From positions 62,001 through 126,000 of the forward strand of contig NZ_JAJBMO010000007.1 in the NCBI RefSeq assembly GCF_020537505.1: 64,000 bases of DNA, read 5' to 3'. The notes beneath the pieces were generated by a model. That model was not told the DNA's origin, searched no databases, and saw only the letters and a program-made list of their open reading frames with translations. The translations under genes and the position numbers were made by a program. Positions 26,896 through 36,166 of this stretch are shown here, in pieces. The first letter of the stretch is position 1, and each line of letters begins with the position of its first letter. Origin of the DNA: Blautia glucerasea. GTDB lineage: Bacteria; Bacillota; Clostridia; Lachnospirales; Lachnospiraceae.

Positions 26896-28227
26896 ATGTT
26901 TTATGATCTATCAAGGGGATTGAAGAGAATGAAAACTCCGCAGTGGCCAAAGGGAGCAGGCAGTATCCATTCAGTTCTCCCTGACGGGACTGCTATTGAA
27001 CTTCCAGTTTTTAAAGGTGTAAATGTAATTACCTTCGGCACCGTAGGCACAGGAAAAACGAAATCTTATACGGAAGAAGCAGCAGATATTTTACTTTCCG
27101 ATGCTCCAAAAACAAAGGGGGTGTTTTTTGAGACAAAGCATTCTTTTATCGACCGGTTTTTGTCGAAGAATGACAAGGTGATCACACATAATCCCAAGGC
27201 TATATCTGAAAGGAATCTTTTCGTCCCGAATATTGTGAAGGAAATCCGCTTATCTGCTGATCCAGAGGCAGAAATGAGAAAGTTTGCAGAGTTTTTGTTT
27301 GCCGAACTCCTGAGCGGGGCGAATCAGAACAGGGCCTGGATCGAGGCTGCCCGCAATACCTTTATCGGTGTATTGCGAACAATTGTGGATTGTTTCCCAA
27401 ATGAAAACCCTGGTAATTGGACTTTGGTAAATTCTTTGCGCAGGATGACAACGGAGGAGCTTTTAGCCTATCTTGCACGGCATCCCCGCAACCACTCTAT
27501 GCTTAGAAGAGACTGGGGATATGATCTTAATTGTCCAAAAGACTACAAACCCACCAAACGTGCATCGGACATCCAGTTTTTTCTTAACCAGGTACTTGAA
27601 GCTTTTTCTGGCAGCTTTGAGATGGATGGACAGGATACCATTCACGATTGGCTGGCTGGAAGATATGGGCGAAATCTCTTCTTTCTGTATGACCTTGCCT
27701 CCGCTGAAATATCCAGACCTTTTTTCTTATACTACATGAAAAAGATCAAAGATCACAAGCTGAGTAATGCTGCAGGATCTACGGCTCCTATTCTTATGGT
27801 ACTGGATGAAATGGATAAGATGGCAGACTGCGGAAAATCAGCCGATTGGGGACTTTATCAGGCAGCAAACCTTGGAAGGGAGTATGGCCTGCAAATTTTA
27901 CTTACGACCCAGTCAGTAGAAAATCTTTATGGACTTAGTGCTGATTTCAATGAGCATATTACAACAGGAGGGCTGGCAGGTTTTCCATATCTGATCAGCT
28001 TTCGGCCGGGAGATCCCACAACGATCGCCACACTTCAGACGCTTTATGGCTCTGCGTACAGGGAACGTATTGTACTTCCGGCATCCCGTTATGCGGAGCC
28101 GGTTGTAAAGTGTGACCTGGAGCCAATGGTCACCGAGGCAGAATTTGCGTCTCTGGGGATAGGAGATTGTATTGTAAAAATCCTGTCTTATCCTCCACAA
28201 AGAGTACATATAAACCTTAATTCGTAA
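26896..28227 (+). CDS. TraD/TraG-like coupling ATPase
   Basis: Walker A is intact (GTVGTGKT, residues 48-55) and Walker B reads LMVLDEMDK with Asp304-Glu305; a TTQSVENLYG sensor follows. The layout (early P-loop, helical insertion, late Walker B) is that of hexameric DNA/protein pumps of the VirD4/TraD class. No N-terminal membrane segments are visible, unlike typical coupling proteins, so it may dock on a membrane partner. It follows the nuclease-like gene by 12 bp. A second, divergent VirD4-like protein lies at 31562. Confidence 0.8.
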   Translation: MFYDLSRGLKRMKTPQWPKGAGSIHSVLPDGTAIELPVFKGVNVITFGTVGTGKTKSYTEEAADILLSDAPKTKGVFFETKHSFIDRFLSKNDKVITHNPKAISERNLFVPNIVKEIRLSADPEAEMRKFAEFLFAELLSGANQNRAWIEAARNTFIGVLRTIVDCFPNENPGNWTLVNSLRRMTTEELLAYLARHPRNHSMLRRDWGYDLNCPKDYKPTKRASDIQFFLNQVLEAFSGSFEMDGQDTIHDWLAGRYGRNLFFLYDLASAEISRPFFLYYMKKIKDHKLSNAAGSTAPILMVLDEMDKMADCGKSADWGLYQAANLGREYGLQILLTTQSVENLYGLSADFNEHITTGGLAGFPYLISFRPGDPTTIATLQTLYGSAYRERIVLPASRYAEPVVKCDLEPMVTEAEFASLGIGDCIVKILSYPPQRVHINLNS

Positions 28228-28243
28228 GGAAAGGAGGCGCCAT

Positions 28244-29389
28244 ATGAATTATCTCCAATATATCAATTCTGTATACCGTCCTGTTCAGAATGATATAAGT
28301 ACCCGTTATCTTATTAGCGGCATTGATTTTCGTGTGCGGCAGGTATTAGGACAGTATATTATGAATTCCCTTTATGATGCTGGTAAAATCCTTTTTATTC
28401 TTGACAATACCCAAAGTGGCAGTGATTTCACTAATTTTGGCAGGTTTCATGTTCTGAATCCTTTGAATGGAGATGTTGACCTGTGTAATGATCTCTTCGA
28501 GGTAACTTCGCTTAGAGAGATCAGCCGGCTTCGGAGCCTTCTTGCAGAGTTAGGTTTTGAAGGGACGAAAGCAATGAAAGTGGTCAATTATCTTTCGTTC
28601 GTGAGAGAAACAGAACGGAGACTGGGAAATAATGGGCCGCTTTGTATGGAAACCCTTGAAGAGTACAGTGGAACAGCCCTGGTTAAGTGGAAGCTTTGTC
28701 AGCTTGAAGAGAGTGGCGGGCTGTCCCGGGAGAACTACGAGTATCTGCTTACCCGATATGCGGAGGTCAGCAGTGCTGCGGCTGATTTTGAGATGTTTCT
28801 GGTAATGCTGGCTCCATTTGTGGGCGGAGGTTCCCAGCCCCACCCAGGAACGGCAGTACATCTTGCAATTGGTGAGTTTGGTTCTGACCGGGCTATGCAG
28901 GAGGTTATGTGCAGGCTTATGCTGGCTTTTACCAAAAAGCAGCCGTCAGCTTGTTCCGTCTTAATTGTGGATGATGGCAAATGTGACCGCGAATGTATTG
29001 TGGAGGTACTGAAAAATTTACCTACAGCTACAGACGTCCATATGTTTACAACAGATGCTTTTTCGTTGGGGGACAGAGATCTGAGCGTTCTGATGAGAAC
29101 CTTTCCTGTACGTATTTATTCCCGCCATGATTCTATGGATTCGTGCTCCAGGATTGAGGCATGCTGCGGACAGATCGATGTGGTCAGACGCTCCTACACG
29201 ACAACAGTAGATAAGCGTATCCGCGCGTCAACAGCTTTTGATATGCTTTTCGGAACAAACCGGACTGAAGCAGAAACCTGCAATGTTCCTGTGCGGGAGG
29301 CCCGTTACCGCAAGGAGACGATTAATTCTTTGTGCAGCGGTACCGCTATCATTGATTGTGGTGGAACACAGGTACTGTTTCAGTTTTGA
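28244..29389 (+). CDS. Unrecognised protein, possible ATPase-fold partner
   Basis: The 381-residue product has alternating strand/helix pattern (ILFILDNTQS, CSVLIVDDGK) as in P-loop proteins but no Walker A lysine loop. It sits 17 bp after the active ATPase. It may be a catalytically dead partner, but this is a guess from pattern only. AAGGAGG precedes the ATG. Confidence 0.55.
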   Translation: MNYLQYINSVYRPVQNDISTRYLISGIDFRVRQVLGQYIMNSLYDAGKILFILDNTQSGSDFTNFGRFHVLNPLNGDVDLCNDLFEVTSLREISRLRSLLAELGFEGTKAMKVVNYLSFVRETERRLGNNGPLCMETLEEYSGTALVKWKLCQLEESGGLSRENYEYLLTRYAEVSSAAADFEMFLVMLAPFVGGGSQPHPGTAVHLAIGEFGSDRAMQEVMCRLMLAFTKKQPSACSVLIVDDGKCDRECIVEVLKNLPTATDVHMFTTDAFSLGDRDLSVLMRTFPVRIYSRHDSMDSCSRIEACCGQIDVVRRSYTTTVDKRIRASTAFDMLFGTNRTEAETCNVPVREARYRKETINSLCSGTAIIDCGGTQVLFQF

Positions 29390-29405
29390 TATGGGAGGTA
29401 CTGTT

Positions 29406-30272
29406 ATGATCCGGCTGCCAGGTATTCTTAAAATATTCGCGGTATTTCTTAGTGATTTTTTGGCTGTATATGCGCTGTTTCATAATATAGCGGTTGCAGC
29501 TGGTGTGGTTGGGGTAATTGCACTCTATGTTTGGCTTGGAGGGTATTTCGCATTGTTCAGGGATGGGGCAGTTCGTTCCAAAAAGCTTCCAGATTATGAA
29601 TGCTCCCGTCTTGAAACTGCAAAATGCCAGCTTGCAGAGGAGGTTAAAAGTATTAGTTCTGTAGACATTTCCAGGCTAAAACTTTATCTGATCACAGCCG
29701 ATCCTGATATGCAGGCTACTGCATATGGTGCAAATAGTGTTTCGGTTTCAAGAGGGGCATTTGACAATGCTGATCCCATAACGCTTAATGCGATTCTTGG
29801 TCATGAAATTTCACATATATTGCACCTTGATGCAGAATTTAACCGTGCTGTTTTTGCAACAATTTTTCTTATCTGTGGTGCGGTCAGCGTTGTATCATTT
29901 GCGGCTATGGCAGTAATCTTTTTGGTGTTTCTGGTATGCAGCTTCTTTCGTTCCTGGCTTGGTGTTATGGCGTTCAAAGGGACGACCAGGGCTGTGGGGG
30001 GAATTTTCAGCCTGCTTCAGAAGGGCGTTGTGGTTATTTACCGCAGCTTTGCGGGCTGCTTGAACCGCGCGGCAGAATTTCGGGCTGACCGTTATTCAGC
30101 GCAGCTTGGATATGGAGTCCAGCTTGCGCATTTCCTTTCCTATGCTGCTCCGAAAACGAGCCGTCAGTTAACATTTACAGAAGTACTTTATCGTACGCAT
30201 CCGCCAGCACCCAAACGTGTGGCGCGGTTGGAAAAGCTTGTGAGCAAGGAGACTCACCCGATAAAAAGATAA
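29406..30272 (+). CDS. M48-family membrane metalloprotease (HtpX-like)
   Basis: Two hydrophobic segments occur in the first 60 residues and two more around 150-195. The zinc site is HEISH (His133, Glu134, His137) with the third ligand in AAEFRADRY, and the family tail RTHPPAPKRVARL is present. These proteases cut membrane or misfolded proteins on the cytoplasmic side. The ATG at 29406 has GGGAGG upstream; a start 168 bp earlier would overlap the previous gene and lacks a site. The remnant at 12629 shows that an M48-type protease also once belonged to the left island. Confidence 0.88.
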   Translation: MIRLPGILKIFAVFLSDFLAVYALFHNIAVAAGVVGVIALYVWLGGYFALFRDGAVRSKKLPDYECSRLETAKCQLAEEVKSISSVDISRLKLYLITADPDMQATAYGANSVSVSRGAFDNADPITLNAILGHEISHILHLDAEFNRAVFATIFLICGAVSVVSFAAMAVIFLVFLVCSFFRSWLGVMAFKGTTRAVGGIFSLLQKGVVVIYRSFAGCLNRAAEFRADRYSAQLGYGVQLAHFLSYAAPKTSRQLTFTEVLYRTHPPAPKRVARLEKLVSKETHPIKR

Positions 30273-30287
30273 GGGTTGAAATAACAA

Positions 30288-30686
30288 ATGAAAAATACAG
30301 TGGCATCCATTTCAGGTGCGGTACTTGACCGTCTTAGAATTAAATACAGAAAACTTCCCTGCAGAGATGGGGCATTCTATTATTGCACAATTCCATCCAA
30401 TGGCTATACCTTTGATCTGCAATGCGAGGACAAGGATAATACGGTCCGGATTTGGAGATTTATTGGTACAGCACCTCTTTCCAAGGCTGGAAGGCGGTGT
30501 GAATACCGTAATCCTCATTATCCATGGGCTGTGATCGGGATGGAGGTGACAGATGAAGGCGATGTCAGCTTTTATGCAGAGCAGAAAATGGAAATTACGG
30601 ACAGGAAGAGTGCAGCCCGAATTGACAAAATGATCAGTGGTTATATTGATATGATCGCAAATTCTTCCATTACCCTCTCTTTGTGA
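30288..30686 (+). CDS. Small protein, possibly YbjN-like
   Basis: The 132-residue product has a strand/helix pattern with FDLQCEDKDNTVRIWRF and ends in a helix with GYIDMI. This resembles the YbjN/type III chaperone-like fold by shape only. It lies 15 bp after the M48 gene. No catalytic motif. Confidence 0.45.
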   Translation: MKNTVASISGAVLDRLRIKYRKLPCRDGAFYYCTIPSNGYTFDLQCEDKDNTVRIWRFIGTAPLSKAGRRCEYRNPHYPWAVIGMEVTDEGDVSFYAEQKMEITDRKSAARIDKMISGYIDMIANSSITLSL

Positions 30687-30813
30687 ACCGGTAGTTTATG
30701 GGAAATTGTATTAGAGGATTGTACAATAAGGATACATTTACTATGAAAGTCCCAGACGGCAGCCAATGATGCAGCCGATTGGCGACATGTCCGTTTAATG
30801 GAGGAGAATACGG

Positions 30814-31584
30814 ATGAGAATTAACACGTTAAATAATTATCCTGAGAACTGCATTTTTCTTGGAAATCCGGACACTCAGGCAGCTGACGCGAAGCTTCTT
30901 ATTTCCCAGATGAAGGTTTTGTGCCCCGAAAAGTTTGAAGGAAACAGGGATTCTTTTTCCTTCGAACTTCGTTATACAGCACCTTTCGACAAAGGCTTTA
31001 ATGAGCTGAAACGTCTGCAGGGAACAGCAGCTGAAGCCGCTGGACGACGGAATGAATTTAAGGGCTATATCGTTCTTGATATGAACAGCTGGCTGACACA
31101 TCATGACGAAGAGTATCTGAACAAAGCATTACTCTTTCTGATCGATATGAGTGATTGCTGGAAGTATATCTTTCTCGTAAACAATCAGAATTCAAAAGCT
31201 GCAAGAGAGCTTGTTGGCAGGATCCTGTCGGTATTTTTTCGTGGACATATCCTATGCAAAGTCAGGGAAGAACCAAAGAAGTGTTCCTACAGGGAGCGCG
31301 TGAATGCCCTTTGTAAGGAAGAAGGCGTTGTGTGTTCCACATTTGTAAAAGAATTTCTTCAGGAACTGCTGGAGATGGAATTCGATGAAACCATTGTTTC
31401 GGCACTTCTTAGTGAAATATCCAGGAGTGCTGGGAAAAAAATCAGCAGGAATGCGATTGTTAATTTCGGGAATAACCGGGAATCTGCTATACGCTATATG
31501 ATGACACCGAAAGAATATGAGCGTCTTTTGACAAGCATCCAAAAGAGAAAGGAACACTGGTATGACGGGAAAGAAACAGTATGA
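30814..31584 (+). CDS. Unrecognised protein overlapping the VirD4-like gene
   Basis: The 256-residue product shows a strand GYIVLDMNSW and IFLVNNQNSK that look like ATPase-type strands, but no P-loop. Its 3' end overlaps the VirD4-like gene by 23 bp, so the two are tightly coupled. GGAGGAG precedes the ATG. The 127-bp gap before it is the largest in the operon and holds a weak hairpin (GCCAA...TTGGC near 30760). Confidence 0.55.
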   Translation: MRINTLNNYPENCIFLGNPDTQAADAKLLISQMKVLCPEKFEGNRDSFSFELRYTAPFDKGFNELKRLQGTAAEAAGRRNEFKGYIVLDMNSWLTHHDEEYLNKALLFLIDMSDCWKYIFLVNNQNSKAARELVGRILSVFFRGHILCKVREEPKKCSYRERVNALCKEEGVVCSTFVKEFLQELLEMEFDETIVSALLSEISRSAGKKISRNAIVNFGNNRESAIRYMMTPKEYERLLTSIQKRKEHWYDGKETV

Positions 31585-33190
31585 AGCAGCTTATGCAGGC
31601 TATGTATATGAAAAACCAGCTACTCACTGGACTTCGACGGAAGCTGTAAAAAAATGTCTTACAAAAGTTGATCTTACAGATGTGAAGGCTCTTAAGGCCG
31701 GTGGTATGCCAATTATCTCCGATGGCCGGAATGTGTACATGGATGATGGGGATGGCCATACCGTTTTGATCGCCTGCAGTGGCATGAAAAAGAGTATTTG
31801 TGGGTTCATGCCGCTGATACGGATGCTTGCAGCGGCAAAAGAGAATATGGTGATCACGGATCCAAAGGGAGAGCTATATAACCGTGAAGCCGGTTTCCTG
31901 AAGGCTCAGGGCTATAATGTGCGGTGTCTTGATTTTCGGACAATGGATAAAGATTGTTTTAATGTGCTTCAGTATGCAGCCTCGGTGTACCGGAGTGGAG
32001 ATAAGGAAAGAGGCTTAAGCCTGTTGTCGGACCTTATTAGTTCCCTTGCAGAGGAACAACGGCATTGTGCAAAAGATCCATTTTGGCCAGATACTGGGGC
32101 ATTATGGCTAAACGGAACTGGTGCGGTCATGCTGGAGGCATACCCAAAGACCGAACAGGTTAATATTTTAAACTGGTCTGATTTCAATGTACGGAATTCA
32201 GCGGCTATTGTTGAGGAACACATCCTTTCATTGATGCCGGATAATACTGTGAAAAGTGCACTGAAGCAGTGTATTTCCTCCGCGGAAAATACATTTAGAA
32301 GTATTCTGATCACAGCATCCAGCTTTCTGGCAATGTTCAATCAGAATCCGAAGCTTGCTGCGATGCTCTCCTATAGCACGTTCTCCTTAGAAGATCTCAT
32401 AATTCCAAAGACGGCACTTTTTCTGGTGACAGACGATACTACTTCCACGGCAGATCCGATCCTGGGAATGATCATCAGCCAGATTCAGAGCTTTTTGATT
32501 GACAAGGCCTATCACAACAGGAATGGAAAGCTGGATGTCCGCATGAATTTTGTGCTGGACGAGTTTGCCTCTATTCCAATCCCGAACATGGATAAAAGCC
32601 TTGCGACTCATAGAAGCCGCAACATCCGGTATTATCTCTGTGTCCAGAGCCTGGCACTTCTAAAAGAGCGGTATGAAAATCCCGAGAAACTACTTTCGAA
32701 TTGCGCTTCAACACTGTATCTTGGTTCTACAGAGCTTGAACTGCTAAAAGAGCTTGAAGCAAAGCTGGGAACGACCTGTATTACGCCGGACGGAAAAGAA
32801 CGGCCGCTTTGCTCTCAGGCAGAACTTATGACCCTTGAAAGAACCTGGGATCACAAAGAAGCTATTTATATGAATCTTGCAGAAGGAATCCGGTACTGTA
32901 CAATGCTTCCAAGTATTGAGGCATATGAGATTGGAAATCATCCAATCCCGTCTTTTAGCGCTGAACCGCCTGCAATTGCGACCTATACGGTTGCCCAGTT
33001 TGCTGCAGATGTGGTAAATAAGAGAATCCGTGCTCCATTTGCACCTGTGCAGAAAAAGAGAACAGTATCCAGGGGAAAAAGAAATAAACGTCCACGGTCT
33101 TTTTCTGAGGAGGCTTCCTCGGATCCGGACCTTGAAGAAGAATTGCTGCAGAAGTTTGACGAGCTATTTGGCACATGTGAAGAGGATTAG
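31562..33190 (+). CDS. VirD4/TraG-like coupling protein with degenerate P-loop
   Basis: The family motifs VITDPKGELY, the insertion with helical all-alpha region, and FVLDEFASIPIPNMDKSL (Walker B region of VirD4/TraG) are clear, with CVQSLALL after it. The Walker A position, however, reads ACSGMKKS (residues 71-78): both glycines that define GxxxxGK[ST] are replaced. ATP binding may be weak or lost. No N-terminal membrane helices are present. The Arg/Lys/Ser-rich tail is followed by an acidic end. With the intact ATPase at 26896 this could form a mixed motor. Confidence 0.82.
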   Translation: MTGKKQYEAAYAGYVYEKPATHWTSTEAVKKCLTKVDLTDVKALKAGGMPIISDGRNVYMDDGDGHTVLIACSGMKKSICGFMPLIRMLAAAKENMVITDPKGELYNREAGFLKAQGYNVRCLDFRTMDKDCFNVLQYAASVYRSGDKERGLSLLSDLISSLAEEQRHCAKDPFWPDTGALWLNGTGAVMLEAYPKTEQVNILNWSDFNVRNSAAIVEEHILSLMPDNTVKSALKQCISSAENTFRSILITASSFLAMFNQNPKLAAMLSYSTFSLEDLIIPKTALFLVTDDTTSTADPILGMIISQIQSFLIDKAYHNRNGKLDVRMNFVLDEFASIPIPNMDKSLATHRSRNIRYYLCVQSLALLKERYENPEKLLSNCASTLYLGSTELELLKELEAKLGTTCITPDGKERPLCSQAELMTLERTWDHKEAIYMNLAEGIRYCTMLPSIEAYEIGNHPIPSFSAEPPAIATYTVAQFAADVVNKRIRAPFAPVQKKRTVSRGKRNKRPRSFSEEASSDPDLEEELLQKFDELFGTCEED

Positions 33191-33201
33191 GAGGAGTATA
33201 T

Positions 33202-33783
33202 ATGTCTATACCAACAACCAGAATTGCTACTGCAGCCGGTTATATGACCTCTGACTGTCTGTCAGAAGAGTTTTCCTGCCGGAGAATTTACATTACGGAA
33301 GAAATCACCAACTCAATGGCCGCAGAAATCTGCTGTCAGATTAATCACCTTGCGGCTTTGAGCAATGAGGATATTACACTTTGGATTATGTCTCCTGGTG
33401 GCTCTGTATCTGCTGGATCCGCTATCCTGGATACCATGAATACCTGCGGATGTGATTTCAAAACGATTGTTATGGGGACTGCTGCTTCTATGGCAGCTGT
33501 GATCGCATCGTCCGGCACAAAGGGGAAACGATACATTGGAGCAAATTCAGGAATGATGATCCACCAGGCACTTGGCGGATTTTCAGGTCAGACGGCGGAC
33601 ATACTTCGAACCGCCCAGCATATTGAGAAGACGAATAAAAGGCTTTATGAGATCCTTGCCAGAAACTGTGGTGTGAGTGTCCAACAGATTGCGGTTGATT
33701 GTGATAGGGATTATCACCTGAACGCAGAAGAAGCGATTGCTTATGGTCTGGCTGATCACATCTTTAGTGGATTTGAGGATTAA
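33202..33783 (+). CDS. ClpP-like serine protease
   Basis: The ClpP triad is complete: Ser96 in GTAASMAA, His121 in MMIHQALGG, and an Asp in DRDYHLNAEEAIAYGLADHI. SPGGSVSAGSAILD forms the oxyanion region. ClpP is usually a barrel fed by a Clp ATPase; no ClpX/C is encoded nearby, so it either uses the housekeeping unfoldase or acts alone on a local target. It is 11 bp after the VirD4-like gene. It is also similar in outline to phage prohead ClpP proteases. Confidence 0.88.
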   Translation: MSIPTTRIATAAGYMTSDCLSEEFSCRRIYITEEITNSMAAEICCQINHLAALSNEDITLWIMSPGGSVSAGSAILDTMNTCGCDFKTIVMGTAASMAAVIASSGTKGKRYIGANSGMMIHQALGGFSGQTADILRTAQHIEKTNKRLYEILARNCGVSVQQIAVDCDRDYHLNAEEAIAYGLADHIFSGFED

Positions 33784-33816
33784 GTTTCTTTTATTCAGAT
33801 CAAAGGAGAAATATTT

Positions 33817-35085
33817 ATGGATAAGAAGGTGCAGCCCAGGATTAATGCAGCTGTTTCCTGCATGAGTGTAATTGCAGGAGTGGCTGCCTGGATTGGATGT
33901 TACTTCATTTATACAGAGTATTACAATGCACTCCCGGTTCCGTTTTTGGTCGGAATTATGTGCGCGGCGTTATTTTTCTTGTTGTTTATTACAGTATGGA
34001 TTGGCTCCGTAGTGTCAGGAGCTTTTGACAAAAACAGCGTTTTATATGCAAATGCTGGAAGAATGCTGGGATATTTGCTTATTGGTACATTAGGGGTATT
34101 ACTTTTATCTTCGCTATTGGAGTTTCTTTATGAGCTTTCTCCAAAGCATAAAGAAATTGAAGCTACAAGCTATATTTTTATTCTTGATGAATCTGGTTCC
34201 ATGAGCATGAATGATCCAAATGGATTGCGGTATCAGGCAATTCCGGAAATTATGAAGGAGGAAAATGCTGGTTTTCCCTATATGGTTTATACCTTTTCTG
34301 ACGATACCCAGATTGCAAGAGAAATGGGGCCGCTTGATGATGAGTATAATGAGATTCCTATTAAAAATGACGGCGAAACCACGATTTTCGGGACGGTCAT
34401 TAAGGTTTTAAACGATTACAAAAATAGAGTATGGGATGGTGGTGCAAATCCTAAAATCATCTTTTTGACTGACGGAGCTGCGACTGATTTAAGCAAGGAC
34501 TTTCTTTGGTTTAAGGGAAATATGCCAGAATTTACTTCCGCTTTGGAAGAATATAGTGAGCTGGGGATTAATATTAGTACTGTGGGACTTGGCTCTGTTG
34601 ACAGAGAGGTAATGCGAAAGATGGCCGAGACTACAGGGGGTGTGTTCGTATCCATTCAGAATGCTTCGGATCTTGGCGCTGCAATGAAAACAGCTGCTAC
34701 ATCATATTCTGACAGAAATCTTCTTTCTATCAGGTATATGAAGCATCTTGATAAGATTTATGGAGTAGTCCGGATCCTGTTTTTGAGTATTATCGGTATG
34801 GTCATCGGAAGCCTGGTTCTGCTTGCCTATATGGAAGATACAAGCATTCCTATTATTATTGTCAGTAGTGCAGTTTCTGCTCTGGCTGGAAGTGTCTTAC
34901 TTGAGCTTGGTTTAAAAATAGGTATCCCTCAGGGCGGACTCTGGTGTTGCCTTTGGATATTATTTTCGCTAACACTTGGATATATCTATCCCAAAATAGA
35001 AAATAGCCGGCTTCTTTCCTGGAATGAGGGGTGCAGGATGGCACCTATGGCGTATCGTACGTTGAAAATGAAGCGGACGAAATGA
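33817..35085 (+). CDS. Membrane-anchored VWA domain protein
   Basis: Three hydrophobic segments (about residues 12-32, 44-68, 86-108) precede a VWA domain with MIDAS motif DESGSMS, TTIFGTV and LTDGAA; three or more further membrane segments follow from about residue 320. The VWA domain probably faces one side of the membrane as a binding platform. It is the last gene of the operon, ahead of a strong terminator. Together with the TerY-like VWA protein it gives the region two MIDAS proteins, one soluble and one in the membrane. Confidence 0.82.
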   Translation: MDKKVQPRINAAVSCMSVIAGVAAWIGCYFIYTEYYNALPVPFLVGIMCAALFFLLFITVWIGSVVSGAFDKNSVLYANAGRMLGYLLIGTLGVLLLSSLLEFLYELSPKHKEIEATSYIFILDESGSMSMNDPNGLRYQAIPEIMKEENAGFPYMVYTFSDDTQIAREMGPLDDEYNEIPIKNDGETTIFGTVIKVLNDYKNRVWDGGANPKIIFLTDGAATDLSKDFLWFKGNMPEFTSALEEYSELGINISTVGLGSVDREVMRKMAETTGGVFVSIQNASDLGAAMKTAATSYSDRNLLSIRYMKHLDKIYGVVRILFLSIIGMVIGSLVLLAYMEDTSIPIIIVSSAVSALAGSVLLELGLKIGIPQGGLWCCLWILFSLTLGYIYPKIENSRLLSWNEGCRMAPMAYRTLKMKRTK

Positions 35086-35087
35086 TG

Positions 35088-35141
35088 AATATCCTGTACA
35101 GGTTATGTTTAAATATGGACATAGCCTGGCAGGATATTTTT
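35088..35141 (+). terminator. Rho-independent terminator
   Basis: A long imperfect stem (35088-35107 with 35119-35138) with a short loop and T-run ends the second operon. Confidence 0.75.
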
Positions 35142-35210
35142 GCGTAGTGGATAATTGGATAGAAAAAAATATGCATAAAACGTGAGAGACTTTTCAAAAG
35201 GGGTGAACCT

Positions 35211-35285
35211 ATGTATTTTAGAAGAAAAGTAGACTGTTATTTGAACGAATGGAAGGTTGTACTGTGCCTTTCTGTAGCAGATTAG
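35211..35285 (+). pseudogene. N-terminal remnant, perhaps of a DUF4143-type ATPase
   Basis: AAAAGGGGTG precedes an ATG opening a 24-codon frame, MYFRRKVDCYLNEWK..., which matches the usual start of DUF4143 AAA ATPases (MYxKRKID..L..WK). It then stops with no P-loop. The rest of the 35142-35513 gap holds no gene that I can support. Confidence 0.4.
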
Positions 35286-35513
35286 CTGGAAGGAACTGCT
35301 TACAGACATCAGACATAAAATTCTGTCTTGCCAGAATCTTGTGAAACTTTCTGAAATCCGACTATTTCTGTATACGAAATTCCAATAAAGTGATATAGTT
35401 AATTCAAATAGATTTTTGAGAAAACATGTTGTGTTTGGGATTGCATGTGAAAAATTGTGACAAATGACGTGCGAAATTATGTCAACTGGCATGAAAAATA
35501 CGGGGGAAGAAAT

Positions 35514-36029
35514 ATGGATATTTTAGTTGTGATCGATATGCAGAATGATTTTATTGACGGTGCACTTGGCACACCAGAGGCGGAAGCCATAGTGCCCAAT
35601 GTGGTGGACAGAGTGAAGAACTTCAATGGTCTTGTGCTGGCAACCAGAGATACCCACGGCGGAGATTACCTTCAGACACAGGAGGGACGGGTGCTTCCTG
35701 TAGAGCATTGTATCCGCGGCACTTACGGCTGGGAGATCCGGGAGGAGATTGCAGAGCTTCTGGAATCCGGACCCATTGACAAGCCCACTTTCGGAAGTGA
35801 AACTCTTGGAAAGGTTTTGAAGGAATTCAATAAATCAGAGACCATTGACAGCATCACCTTAATCGGTCTTTGTACAGATATCTGCGTGATCTCCAATGCC
35901 ATGCTGCTGAAAGCATTTTTGCCGGAGGTGCCCATTATTGTAGATTCCCTCTGCTGCGCAGGGGTGACGCCGGAGAGTCATGAGCGGGCACTGGAGGCAA
36001 TGAAGGCCTGCCAGATCGAGGTTATCTGA
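35514..36029 (+). CDS. Isochorismatase-like cysteine hydrolase (nicotinamidase type)
   Basis: The 171-residue enzyme has the family triad: Asp8 in VVIDMQNDF, Lys90 in DKPTFGS, and Cys124 in LCTDICVISNA. Metal-binding residues in ATRDTHG follow the nicotinamidase pattern, so conversion of nicotinamide to nicotinate is the likeliest reaction, though other amidases share the fold. The ATG at 35514 has GGGGGAAG upstream. It stands alone, followed by a terminator. Confidence 0.8.
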   Translation: MDILVVIDMQNDFIDGALGTPEAEAIVPNVVDRVKNFNGLVLATRDTHGGDYLQTQEGRVLPVEHCIRGTYGWEIREEIAELLESGPIDKPTFGSETLGKVLKEFNKSETIDSITLIGLCTDICVISNAMLLKAFLPEVPIIVDSLCCAGVTPESHERALEAMKACQIEVI

Positions 36030-36110
36030 GGCAGGAGAAAGAAGGTACACTTGATGTAGAAGCCTGAAAACCTGCATGGCAAGGCTGATGGAAGAATAAT
36101 GGTTGTATAG

Positions 36111-36166
36111 AAATAGTTCCGTAGATGAAAATTTCAAAAACTGTTTCATCTCGGGGCTATTTTAGT
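36111..36166 (+). terminator. Rho-independent terminator
   Basis: An imperfect 20-bp stem (36111-36130 with 36143-36162) followed by T residues ends the cysteine hydrolase transcript. The remaining 36167-36353 is AT-rich leader for the next operon. Confidence 0.6.

Noticed and set aside
22328..35085. Conjugative transfer region of an ICE
   Set aside because: Coupling-type ATPases are present but no relaxase, VirB4, VirB6/B8, lytic transglycosylase or integrase is found in this operon.
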